A stretch of 64,000 nucleotides of DNA, taken from Adiantum capillus-veneris (Eukaryota > Streptophyta > Polypodiopsida > Polypodiales > Pteridaceae). The translations under genes were made by a program, and so were the position numbers. The notes beneath the pieces are model-generated. The model was not told the DNA's origin and made no database searches. It saw only the letters and a list, made by a program, of their open reading frames with translations. Below are positions 44,959 through 54,748 of this stretch, in pieces (position 1 is the first letter of the stretch; every line of letters begins with the position of its first letter). Location: contig CM043963.1 of NCBI GenBank assembly GCA_014529385.2, positions 68,889,412 through 68,953,411 of the forward strand. Direction: 5' to 3'.

Positions 44959-45576
44959 TTAAATCATAAAGCCAAAGGCTTCCTGAATGAGTTTGCATTC
45001 TTTTTGGTGCAAAGGGCAGGCTGAATGTCGGCAAGAAGGTGGTAATTCCCTATACTTCTTCAGTCCCTGTCCCTTTCCACCACAGTCATTTAAATGCACA
45101 AGAGTCATAGTGGACAGAACAACCCTCCCTACCTGCACCATCACTTCAAACTTATCTCTGTAGGACTGCAAGAAATTACTGTGCTGAGCTAACAGGTCTT
45201 CAATGTCAAACTTTGGATTAAACATAGAATGAACTAGATCAAACTTGTCCCCAGCACCACAAGATGCTGCAAAATCAAACAGCCTCTCTTCAGTTGCAGT
45301 TGGGTCTTCCAGAGAAGACACATCCTCTTTGGCTTTACATTTAGTTGCACAGGGACTACTTTCTGGCACATCTGCATCATCTGAGAAGTCTATATTCCTC
45401 TTTCTTGTATTTTTCTTGACAAGTACTATACAGGGTGAGGGATCCTCTTGGCCTGGTGACCTCTCTGATTGATCTTCACCAATTGACTCTTTTTCAGATA
45501 TGTCCTGACAAAAGTCAATAGTTATTTTGGTAGAAACATTAAGCAACTGAGCCTGCAAAGGTTGAAATCCTGGCAC
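44959..45576 (-). CDS. Unrecognised protein, 5' exon
   Basis: About 205 codons. The first in-track codon is GTG and the frame stays open upstream to about 45625, so the true start is probably in another exon or upstream. Features: a serine/acid-rich linker with a basic KKNTRKRNIDFSDDADVPESS segment (possible nuclear signal), a helical region (DLVHSMFNPKFDIEDLLAQHSNFL), and a C-H-C-rich end (SCRHSACPLHQKECKLI) that could bind zinc. No family is recognised. Confidence 0.45.
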   Translation of the reverse strand: MPGFQPLQAQLLNVSTKITIDFCQDISEKESIGEDQSERSPGQEDPSPCIVLVKKNTRKRNIDFSDDADVPESSPCATKCKAKEDVSSLEDPTATEERLFDFAASCGAGDKFDLVHSMFNPKFDIEDLLAQHSNFLQSYRDKFEVMVQVGRVVLSTMTLVHLNDCGGKGQGLKKYRELPPSCRHSACPLHQKECKLIQEAFGFMI

Positions 45577-45650
45577 AAGCTCTGGGTCTGGTTTCAGCCT
45601 CTTCTGCCTACTGGACCTTATTCCTATTCATCAGGAAACATGACAAGTCT

Positions 45651-45923
<273 letters not shown>

Positions 45924-45930
45924 CTCTTTG

Positions 45931-45991
45931 TACTAAAGGTGCGGAAGGACGACAACATACTTTTTGCAACTCTCTACGCGCGCCTTAAGTA
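45931..45991. repeat. 61-bp palindromic hairpin, copy 1
   Basis: Starts TACTAAAGGTGCG and ends CTCTCTACGCGCGCCTTAAGTA. The ends are near reverse complements. Same length and end motifs as the copies at 50709, 52164 and 52321. Confidence 0.85.
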
Positions 45992-46072
45992 CAATTGAGA
46001 GAGAGAGATAGATAGATAGTTCTATTATCGTCCTGGGAGGTCAAATATGACCTATGGGACCAAATGAACATG

Positions 46073-49000
46073 TCACGTGGTGTGAGTGGAGTTCATAAGT
46101 GACTCTCGATGCTCAAAAATGGCTGAAATGAGCGTCGCAATAGAGAGTCCACATCGTGGTTGGGACAGGAAGGTATGTAGGGAGAGCTCATGGCTGAATA
46201 TATGGGGAAAAGAGGACCTAATGTGGTCAAAAGCTGAGCACTCAAGTAGTGTGTGGTACTCACTCTCTCGCACTTGACGAGGGCATAAGGTGCAAAGTCG
46301 ATGACACTCCTCGCCAGTGCCCCAACGTCCTGTCTCGCAGCGTAGAGAATGGGAGCTAAGACGAATGGAGGCAATGGTGCGGATCGCACTCAACGGGATG
46401 GGCTCAAGGATGTAAGAATGGGTTCGGTTACTTCGTTCCGAGAAGAAGAGAGATTTGTAGTTTGGGGCAACGTGTGTGGTGTAATGGCTGAAGCGAGAAC
46501 CTCCAGATTTCTCCCAAGCCATGATACATTGGCGTTGTAAGAAGGCCTCATTAACTTGGGAGTCGATCGACGCATCCTTGACCAAGTGACATGCATCCCA
46601 TCTTCCAAACCATTTCTTGATATCAAGCATCCACCCCGAACTTAGTATTTTGCTCTTGCATGTCTTTTGAACCTTTTGACTTGCTTCATATGCGATTCTA
46701 GGAAGTCGATGCAAAGGGCTACGTTGTGTCTTACGCATGTACTCCACAACCCTTTCCATGCCCAAGACCTCAATGGGAAGCGATCCGGACTCAAGAAGTA
46801 AGAGCATGTAGGGTGTTTGTGTCTTGACTTGGAGAAAGTTGGTGAGAAAACGCTTTTGGACATTCTCAAACTCTTTCCAAGTAAACTTCCCGATGCTTCC
46901 ACCCCACACCTCCACTCCATAAAGAAGCACCGGTGTCACCAATGTGTCAAAGAGGTACTTTTTGAGAGCCCAACACTTGATCTCTCCTGCATTGCACATG
47001 TTCTCAAATGCATAATAAGCCCTCTTTCCGGCTTCCAAGCGACGCATTGCACAATCCTTCCATTTATGATTGGATGGAACCTCAAGGCCAAGGTACTTGA
47101 AGTGATCTACCACTTCAAGTTTCTCATTGTTGTATACAATGCATGGATTTTCGTCATTGAGGGTCTTTACAAGCATAACCTTGGTTTTGGATCCATTCAC
47201 GATCAGCCCGCTATCTATGCAAAAGCGTTCCAAGACACTCATAAGCTTTTGTGCATCTTCTAAGGTATGTGCCAAGAGCACTACATCATCGGCATAAAGC
47301 AAAAGCATGATCACCGCATTTCCAATCTTAACCTCTTCTATGCCTTCTTGCTGCATAAAATCAAGAACCATGTATTCCAATTCATCAATGAGTAGCCCAA
47401 AGAGGGTTGGGGAAAGTGGGCATCCTTGTTTGACACCAATAGTGCTTGCAAAAAATTCTGAAATTCCATCTCCCATACGTAATCGACATATCACTTTTTG
47501 GTAGATGCGAAAGACTGCATGCATAAATTCTCTCGGCACTTGAAGGCTTTGCATACGTCTCCAAAGATTTCCTCGCGGTACCATGTCAAAAGCTTTCTTG
47601 AAATCCACAAAGCAACAATACAACTTTTTTCCTTTCAATCGAGACGCTTCCATAAGAACTCGAAGAGTGACAAGGTGATCAATAGTGCTATGATGCTTTC
47701 GAAAACCTGCTTGGCCAAGCGCACATTTGCCATTCTTTTCAGCCCATTCACTTATCTTCATCTCCATGATACATCCAAATAACTTTGCCATCAAAGAACC
47801 AACCATTATAGTGCGATAGTTGTTCACATTGTTTACATCTCCTCCTTTGTGCAAAGGTTTGATCCAATTTGCACTCCAATCATGAGGCATGCCATACTGA
47901 AGTGCAAGGTTAAACATATCGCATATCCAATATTGTGTTTTCTTGCTTGTCCATTTAATCATTTCAGCCTTGACACCTTGAAGGTCACCTGCCTTGCGAG
48001 TAGCAAGTTTCTCAAGCGCGCGGCATACATCTTCAATGGTAAAGAAGGGAGACATAAATGGAAGGGAGCTACAACCCTCCATCTTATCAACATTGGGTTG
48101 CTCATAGAGGTTCTTACAATGCATATACATATCCTCAAGAGTCAAGTCACCAAAGCTCTCAACGCGCTTGCCTTTTAGGTTTTGCCAAAACTTGCCACAT
48201 GCATGTGCTTTCTCTTGTGCTAAAAAAAGTTGTTTTTCGACTTCCCACCTTCTCCTCTTCTTTTGAACAAGTGCTTTGTATGTGTGTGAACATTCCAAGT
48301 AAACTTCCTTGTCTTTGATTGCATCCAATCTTAGCAAGTGTTTTCGGGCTTGACTACATTCCATGTCAAACCATTTCTTCTTGGTGCTACCCTTCTTAGA
48401 CCTTTTGCAAGACATGTGTTTCGCCGAAAAGCATTCCTTCGCACAAGAGAAAATTACTTCTTTGAAAACTTTCCACTTGCATTCTAATGTTGGGCTCCCT
48501 TGATGCTCTATCATGCTTAACATTTGGTCCACCATATCAGCATATATAAGTGCTCGTTTGAAGTCTAGATGTAGGTACAAATGATTCACATCATGATTGG
48601 AGGCTACATGCTCGGGCCGTTTACCACACTTGAGGTCAATACATAACATCCTATGATCCGATTCCGGATTCCATTCACCAAGTGTAAAGCTTTGTATGCA
48701 TTCTAGAGTGGCTTCTGAGAACAACATATAGTCAATCACGCTAGCACCATTGTGCTTTCTACATGTAAAGTCATTGGTGCCTTGCCATAGAGATACACCA
48801 TTTGCAATGAGCATTCCGGTACTATTGCACATATGTAGAAGTGACTTTCCATAGTGATCCACTTCTTTTGCATCATTAGAACTTCGATTATACATGTATG
48901 AGTCATCCACTCTTCTTGATACATGCGGCATGTCGACTTGTTGTGTGTCGTGTTGTAACATATTTGTGCGAGCATTCATGTCTCCAAAAACAATGACTTC

Positions 49001-49453
49001 ACCTTGATCCTTGTAATAAGCAATGTCTTCCTCTAGTTCAACAAAGGGCTGATCTCTATCCATATTCAAGCGAGCATAAAAGTTGGAGTCATAGTGAGGA
49101 ATGTAGCAGCCGGCCACAAACATGACTTGACCATTTGGTGGGCTGATTTTCAACCATAAGTAGCGTTTATACTTATCTTCTTTGACAATGGAAACATCTT
49201 TCAAACCCTTTTTGGTCATACATGCTATGCCTCCTTGGCCTCTTCGTTGCTTTGCATTTTTGGCCCACATCAAAGAATGTACATCGTATTTGTCAAATCC
49301 AAGAATTCGTTGCGCATCATGCTCCCATGTTTCGACAAGAAGTATCACATCGGAGTCATTGGTAAGCTCATCAATGCCAATTCCCGCATTCCATGGATAC
49401 CCGTTACAATTCCAAAAGCTTATTCGCAAGCGTGAGTTGGTCTCATAGATCAC
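46073..49453 (-). CDS. LINE ORF2: endonuclease, reverse transcriptase, Cys/His C-terminus
   Basis: 1126 codons. An APE-type endonuclease begins at once (ISFWNCNGYPWN; LLVETWEH; FGDMNART; SDHRMLCIDL near residue 263). The RT domain has GFRKHHSTIDHLVTLR, CFVDFKKAFDMVPR, GVKQGCPLSPTLF and the catalytic YADDVV near residue 719. The C-terminus has CTLCPRQVRESEYHTLLEC, the CCHC-type segment of L1-like ORF2 proteins. It nicks target DNA and reverse transcribes the element RNA in place. There is no ATG before the endonuclease: the frame is continuous with ORF1 across one TAG and two codons, and the first internal Met is near residue 62, inside the endonuclease fold. Confidence 0.95.
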   Translation of the reverse strand: MIYETNSRLRISFWNCNGYPWNAGIGIDELTNDSDVILLVETWEHDAQRILGFDKYDVHSLMWAKNAKQRRGQGGIACMTKKGLKDVSIVKEDKYKRYLWLKISPPNGQVMFVAGCYIPHYDSNFYARLNMDRDQPFVELEEDIAYYKDQGEVIVFGDMNARTNMLQHDTQQVDMPHVSRRVDDSYMYNRSSNDAKEVDHYGKSLLHMCNSTGMLIANGVSLWQGTNDFTCRKHNGASVIDYMLFSEATLECIQSFTLGEWNPESDHRMLCIDLKCGKRPEHVASNHDVNHLYLHLDFKRALIYADMVDQMLSMIEHQGSPTLECKWKVFKEVIFSCAKECFSAKHMSCKRSKKGSTKKKWFDMECSQARKHLLRLDAIKDKEVYLECSHTYKALVQKKRRRWEVEKQLFLAQEKAHACGKFWQNLKGKRVESFGDLTLEDMYMHCKNLYEQPNVDKMEGCSSLPFMSPFFTIEDVCRALEKLATRKAGDLQGVKAEMIKWTSKKTQYWICDMFNLALQYGMPHDWSANWIKPLHKGGDVNNVNNYRTIMVGSLMAKLFGCIMEMKISEWAEKNGKCALGQAGFRKHHSTIDHLVTLRVLMEASRLKGKKLYCCFVDFKKAFDMVPRGNLWRRMQSLQVPREFMHAVFRIYQKVICRLRMGDGISEFFASTIGVKQGCPLSPTLFGLLIDELEYMVLDFMQQEGIEEVKIGNAVIMLLLYADDVVLLAHTLEDAQKLMSVLERFCIDSGLIVNGSKTKVMLVKTLNDENPCIVYNNEKLEVVDHFKYLGLEVPSNHKWKDCAMRRLEAGKRAYYAFENMCNAGEIKCWALKKYLFDTLVTPVLLYGVEVWGGSIGKFTWKEFENVQKRFLTNFLQVKTQTPYMLLLLESGSLPIEVLGMERVVEYMRKTQRSPLHRLPRIAYEASQKVQKTCKSKILSSGWMLDIKKWFGRWDACHLVKDASIDSQVNEAFLQRQCIMAWEKSGGSRFSHYTTHVAPNYKSLFFSERSNRTHSYILEPIPLSAIRTIASIRLSSHSLRCETGRWGTGEECHRLCTLCPRQVRESEYHTLLECSAFDHIRSSFPHIFSHELSLHTFLSQPRCGLSIATLISAIFEHRESLMNSTHTT

Positions 49454-49459
49454 GTGTCC

Positions 49460-50401
49460 CTATTTGTTGGGTGGACTTGCATCCTCCTCAAGTGCCTTTT
49501 CTTCTTGAGATGATACCTTAACCTTCTTGCTTCTTTCCTCGTATGCTTTGCGACGTACATTTTGTTGCATAAGAGTGCGATCCTCATATACATTACAACC
49601 CGTTCCTTTGAGGTAGATCCAACCATTGTCAAGGATGATCTTTCTCTTTACCTCATCAGCCATGGTACATACAATAGGTCTTTCTCCCGAGCGAGGGACT
49701 CCTTGTTTTCCAACTCGATGTGCACCATAAGCCATGATTCCTGACATGCCAAAGTGTGTAGCAAAAAACTCTTCAATAGCAACCGCAAGAGATTGGGGTG
49801 TTTCCATGCTTTCCTCCTTGATTCCACGAATGACGATGTTCTTTGAGCGTTTTTGTCGTTCTTGCAATTCTTGAGTGTCCACATTCTCTACATTCTTTGC
49901 TTGGACAACGGCTTGCGTGATAAGAGATGTAGAAACCACATTATCCTTACATATATCAGCCCATGATTTGGATGCATTTCTCATCTCACATACATCATGT
50001 CGTATTGTATCTATCGTTTCCTCTTTCAATACATGATCACTCTCAACTTTGCTCAAGCGCTCTTTCACTACATTCATGTCCACAAGAGAGCGTTTACATT
50101 CTTGAACTTCATTCTCAAGATGCATCAAGCGCGTTGTTTGCATTTCAAGAACCTTCTTGAGGTGTTCATTCTCCACAACGAGAACTCTTAAAGTACCATT
50201 CTCCATTGCAAGTGCGCGCAACTCTTCACCTTGCTTGTTGACGGTTTCTTGTAACGAGATCAAGTAAGCCATGATCATTGCTTCCGTTGTTGTAGACGAT
50301 GTGGTTGGATTAGCATCCAAATTCCTTGGAGATTTTGCATCATTCTCCATGGCGAGTGTGGCTTTTCCACCCTTGCGAGTTTTGTCTGACATTGCCTTCA
50401 A
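49460..50401 (-). CDS. LINE ORF1: coiled-coil RNA-binding protein
   Basis: 313 residues. After a basic start, a long heptad-rich region (about 45-150; LQETVNKQGEELRALAMEN, then leucine/valine heptads) predicts a trimer-forming coiled coil. An RRM-like segment follows (KNIVIRGIKEES near 190) and a C-terminal region (KRKIILDNGWIYLKGTG, VYEDRTLMQQNVRRK) typical of L1-type ORF1 nucleic-acid chaperones. It ends in TAG, followed in the same frame by GGA CAC and ORF2. Confidence 0.88.
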   Translation of the reverse strand: MKAMSDKTRKGGKATLAMENDAKSPRNLDANPTTSSTTTEAMIMAYLISLQETVNKQGEELRALAMENGTLRVLVVENEHLKKVLEMQTTRLMHLENEVQECKRSLVDMNVVKERLSKVESDHVLKEETIDTIRHDVCEMRNASKSWADICKDNVVSTSLITQAVVQAKNVENVDTQELQERQKRSKNIVIRGIKEESMETPQSLAVAIEEFFATHFGMSGIMAYGAHRVGKQGVPRSGERPIVCTMADEVKRKIILDNGWIYLKGTGCNVYEDRTLMQQNVRRKAYEERSKKVKVSSQEEKALEEDASPPNK

Positions 50402-50621
50402 GTCGGCAACAAAAACGCAAAGTTTTGATAGTTTTTTCAGTTCTGAGATGCTGTTACAGCAAAGCCTTCCATTACACAGAAAAATTCTGTCTTTACATCA
50501 ATGCGTAGAGGGCTTCGTGCTCTTCGATTGAGGCTATAGATCACCTAAATCGGAGTTCGGATGAGCAAGTTATGGTCAAAAGAGTGAACTGCTGTCTACT
50601 AGGTCAAAAAACGGCTGTGTG

Positions 50622-50625
<4 letters not shown>

Positions 50626-50700
<75 letters not shown>
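50626..50700. repeat. (GA)n microsatellite at the LINE 5' side
   Basis: About 72 bp of uninterrupted GA. Confidence 0.95.
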
Positions 50701-50704
<4 letters not shown>

Positions 50705-50708
50705 ACTA

Positions 50709-50769
50709 TACTATAGGCGCGCGGAGAGAGATGCAGTCAGTGTTTGGTTGGCTCTACGCGCCGTTAGTA
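50709..50769. repeat. 61-bp palindromic hairpin, copy 2
   Basis: Starts TACTATAGGCGCGCGGAGAG and ends GGCTCTACGCGCCGTTAGTA. The ends are near reverse complements. Confidence 0.85.
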
Positions 50770-51098
50770 ATGGGGAGAGAGAGGGGAGGGAGAGAGAGAG
50801 TGTGTATGTCTCTGTGTGTGTGTCTGTGTGTATGTGTGTGTGTGTGTGTCTGTCTATGGAAGTATGTGTTGAGGTGTGTGTGTGTTGAACAACAGTATGG
50901 GTGTGTGTGTGTGTGCTTTTTGTCTGTCAAACTGACTCTGTCTCTCTCGCTCTCTCTCTCTGAGAGTAAGGAGTCCCTCTCTCTATCTCTCTCTCAATCT
51001 GTCTCTCTCTCTCTCCTTCTCTCTTTCTATGGTTCTCTCTCTCTCTCTCTATCTGTCTCTCTATCACTCTCTCTCTATCACTCTCTGGCAGTAATGAG

Positions 51099-51165
<67 letters not shown>

Positions 51166-51359
51166 ATTGTTCTCTCTCTTTCTCTCTCTCAAAATCACAC
51201 TTATAACGGATACACACGGCGGCGCCTCACGTGTTACTATAAAATAGAGTATAATTACATGTTGTCGCACGTGCGGTCATTATTGAGACCGTATACTTTT
51301 GTACGTCATATGTAGAGGTCATGAGAGAGAAAAACCACACCTCGTGAAAGAGAGTGACT

Positions 51360-51430
<71 letters not shown>

Positions 51431-51643
51431 GTCGTCTGCGTCTCCGACAGCAAGCCGACCCATCTTAGAAATAACGAAGGTCTGCGTCCTCAGGAGGTTT
51501 GGCCCTCTCTCTCTCTCCCTCTGCTTCTGAAATTTCCCTCTGCCTTTGCCTCTCTCTCTCTCTGTGTGTGTGTGTTTCTGTCACAGTATATTGCATATCT
51601 AGCTCTGTCTTAACAAACAACACACACATACAGTCACAAACAC

Positions 51644-51682
<39 letters not shown>

Positions 51683-51752
51683 ACACACACACACACTCAC
51701 AAACACACAGACACACAAATAAAACATACACACACACACACACACACACACA

Positions 51753-51794
<42 letters not shown>

Positions 51795-52101
51795 AACAGA
51801 CAAATATAATAACACACACAAACACACAGAGACACAAATATAACATACACACCAAAGACACACACACTCACAAACCCAGAGACACACAAATCTAACATAC
51901 ACACACAAACACAAACACACACAGATACAAACAAATATAACATACACACAAACACACAGAGACACAAATATAACACACACACAGAGACACACACAGACAC
52001 ACACACACACACACACATACAAAGACACACACACACACACTCACAAACACACACACACACAAATATAACTTACACACACACACACAAATACACACACACA
52101 C

Positions 52102-52163
<62 letters not shown>
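50770..52163. repeat. Microsatellite-rich block ((GA)n, (TG)n, (TC)n, (CA)n)
   Basis: Successive tracts include (TC)n-rich 50938-51190, (GA)n 51364-51428, a (CA)n-rich block 51622-52105 with frequent CACAGA/CAAA interruptions, and (TC)n 52106-52162. Long open frames across it are made only of repeated dipeptides. No gene is supported. Confidence 0.92.
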
Positions 52164-52165
<2 letters not shown>

Positions 52166-52224
52166 CTAAAGGCGCGCGTAGAGAGGCATAACCGGTGTGC
52201 ATGTCTCTATGCGCGCCGTTAGTA
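52164..52224. repeat. 61-bp palindromic hairpin, copy 3
   Basis: Starts TACTAAAGGCGCGCGTAGAG and ends TCTCTATGCGCGCCGTTAGTA less one base. This is the best-paired copy, with about 18 of 20 end bases complementary. Confidence 0.88.
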
Positions 52225-52320
52225 CTGTGCATCGACCAATGTATGTGTGAGTGTTATAGAGAGAGAGGATGTAAGGCGGGGGAAAGAGAGAGAGAGAGAG
52301 TGAGTCCTTCTTTTACCTTA

Positions 52321-52381
52321 TACTAATGGCGCGTGGAGGTGTTTTTTGAGGTCAAAACATGCTCCACGTGCACCTTTAGTA
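52321..52381. repeat. 61-bp palindromic hairpin, copy 4
   Basis: Starts TACTAATGGCGCGTGGAG and ends CTCCACGTGCACCTTTAGTA. It lies 134 bp before the ATG of the H3-like/ULP1 gene, next to its (GA)n tract (52449-52491), so it may be part of the promoter region. Confidence 0.85.
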
Positions 52382-52443
52382 ATGGGAGTCTCTCACACTC
52401 TCTCTATTTAAATATGCTAAGCTATAGAAAGGAGAGGGAGAGG

Positions 52444-52493
<50 letters not shown>

Positions 52494-52514
52494 CCTCTTT
52501 TTGTATACAGTGAA

Positions 52515-54317
52515 ATGGCTAGAACAAAAGCCACTGCAAGGAAGGCAGGCAAGGGACCAGGATTAGTAGCTAAGGCAAGTAGCAGATCTGCAACCCCAAA
52601 GAAAAGACCTGGAAAACCCAATAAAATTCTGAAAGGTCCAAGGGTGAAGAAGTTACAAACCTGCATGGGACTTTTCAGAGAAATCAGAAAGGCACAGAAA
52701 TGTGTAGATTTATGCATACCAAAGCTGCCCTTTCAGAGGATGGTGAGGTCCATATGTGAAGAAGCTACCTGGGGCACCAAAAGGTGGAAGGTGGTGGCAT
52801 TAATGGCTCTACAAGAAGCAGCAGAGGACTTCCTACTGGAGTACTTCAGTGACATCACCATTGTTGCAGCCCATGCCCACAGGGTTACTATAATGGACAA
52901 AGATAGTGAGACACTGAAAAGAATAAGGTGGAGGTATGACAAACTACTGGTCCCCAATGTCTGCAGGGATAAGAAAATGAGGGAAATTTTGTTATACCCC
53001 CCTGAGCTAGTGCCACAACTCATAGTTGTAGATGTCACACATGATGTGAATACAAGGGCAAGGGCAGAGACTATTGCTCGCCAAACACAGGACATGAGGG
53101 AAGTAGAGCTTAAGGAGAAAGAAAAAGTAGCAGTGGAGTCCCAGAGGCAAACAGAATGCAATGTGACCCTGTCCATAGAGGCAAGCAATCAAGAAACTCT
53201 ACTTTCAATGAAGGATGGTTTGCTTGCAGAGATACCATTTGTAGATGGAGCCAGAAAGCTAGCTCTGGAAAAAGTGGACATTAATTTATTGCAGAATCCA
53301 GATGCTCAGATTTCAGACACAATTATCTATGCTTGTCTTAAGTAAGTGTTACTATCTTGCTAGCTTTGAAAACTCAGATAATAGGTTTGCTAACTCAGGT
53401 AAACTCTCTGCAGCCTGATCAAAAGTCAACTCCCACTGCACACCCACACAGAGGTGTTTCTTCTTGATCCACAAATGTCAGTGATTATTAGACAAAAGAA
53501 CAGTCCATCTGGGACCTTTGAGAGTTGGTTTCTCCAATGTGCTATGCTGGAAGTTACTGTCATCATCTTTCCATATGAGAACAACCATCAATGGAGTCTC
53601 ATATGCCTTGATGTTGACCAACCAGCAGTGTGGGTGTTCAATTCAATAAAAGGAACCCACCCTGAAATTAGGCTGTATAAGTGTTTTGTATCAGAAAGTT
53701 TTTCTTATAGATATCCATGTAAATTTGAAGCCTCATGCTAACATCTTGACGCTGCTTTGTGCAGTTGTATAAAGAGGTTGTTGCTTGCCTATGGCAAGCT
53801 ATGTGGAAGGTATGAACTATACAAGGCCCCAATCAAAGATGTAACTGTCCCAAATCAAACCGATGGAAATTCTTGCGGCTGGAGATGTCTTCTCCATGCA
53901 GAATATGTCCTGCAAAGCTACTTTGCATTAAAACCTTTCATGACTAAGGTAACCATTTGGCAATGCATTCAGTCAGTTTTGGTTTAGTTTATAAAAGAAT
54001 TCTCACCATGTGGTATTTCAATTTTGCAGAGTGCTTTAAAAAACTACACATATGATTATTTGCAAAGATACCGGGTAAGTTTAATACAACACCTGCTTAC
54101 TATGTCTAGCCCCAGAGAGCTTGAAGATAGCGGCTTGGATGACCGCACTATTGATCTAACAATACATGACGTGCCACCACGCAAATCCCTGCATCCGATA
54201 CAGTGGAATCACAACGGGCCGAGGGGGTCATATCAGCAGAAGATGAAAGAGCCGAGGATGAGGAAAGGTCAAATGAGCATATGGAAGGTGCTAGTGTACA
54301 ACCAGAGGAGACAATGA
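52515..54317 (+). CDS. Histone H3-like protein fused to ULP1-type cysteine protease
   Basis: Phase-matched exons: 52515-53341 (AA/GTAAGT), 53414-53680, 53765-53948, and 54030 to 54074 or read through to 54317. Residues 1-145 resemble histone H3: MARTKATARKAG tail keeping K4, R8 and K9 but with Ala for S10, then LFREIRKAQK, KLPFQRMVR, VALMALQEAAEDFL, HAHRVTIMDKD and KRIR across the histone fold (52-138). A charged helical linker follows (about 185-220), then a C48 protease: WFLQCAML, NNHQWSLICLD with catalytic His near 333, VWVFNSIKG where Asn takes the usual Asp place, and NQTDGNSCGWRCL with Gln and Cys near 400. ULP1 enzymes cleave SUMO; the fusion suggests a chromatin-targeted deSUMOylase. 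The TE context argues for captured cargo. Confidence 0.8.
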
Positions 54318-54691
54318 AAGAGCCAAGTCAGCCAGTGGAGGAGCCAAAAGAGCCTATGGATGAAACCCAAGATGAGGAAAGCAGGCCTATAGATGAGCAA
54401 AAGGATATGGATGAGGAAAGCAGGTCTAGAGATGAGCAAACTGATATGGATCAGGCAAGGATGTATGAGGCAAGCCGGTCAACCGAGGGAGAGGAAAAGA
54501 CCTTGGAGGAAACCTTGAATGAGGCAGAAAGAGCCATGGGAGAGACCCCTGATGAAGATGTGAATGATGACTATGAAGATGTGAATGATGAAGCTAAAGC
54601 AGAGGAGAGCAACAACGACATCAACACTACAGAGACCCAGTATGGACCCTTGCTACCTATAGATATGGTTGTTCTGCTAATGTCTATTCAA
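54170..54691 (+). CDS. Acidic linker region, likely joins protease to FCP1-like domain
   Basis: A frame open from 54170 encodes Glu/Asp-rich imperfect repeats (EEPKEPMDETQDEESRP, DEQKDMDEESRSRDEQ, DEDVNDDYEDVNDE). It is in a different frame from the preceding ULP1 exon, so either a one-base frameshift or an unseen intron lies near 54080-54200. A donor CAA/GTATGG at 54691-54692 in phase 0 pairs with the acceptor TTTTACAG at 54748, also phase 0, linking this region to the FCP1-like domain. Such acidic stretches often bind histones or basic proteins; here that is speculation. Confidence 0.55.
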
Positions 54692-54748
54692 GTATGGCAA
54701 AATATGTTCAGCTTCTAACTACTTATATGTACTTGTCAACTTTTACAG

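Larger units (their letters stand above)
46012..50625 (-). mobile_element. LINE (non-LTR retrotransposon) inserted in a (GA)n tract
   Basis: Two open frames (ORF1 49460-50401, ORF2 46073-49453), a short 3' UTR of about 60 bp, and a terminal (TATC/TC)n tail on the minus strand. (GA)n sequence flanks both sides (45997-46010 and 50626-50700), so target duplications cannot be told from the microsatellite. It is nested in the large TIR element. Both frames are free of internal stops, suggesting a recent insertion. Confidence 0.92.

Noticed and set aside
50572-52101. Long VCVC and HTHT frames up to 247 codons
   Set aside because: Same reason: (TG)n, (CA)n and (TC)n tracts lack stops in some frames.
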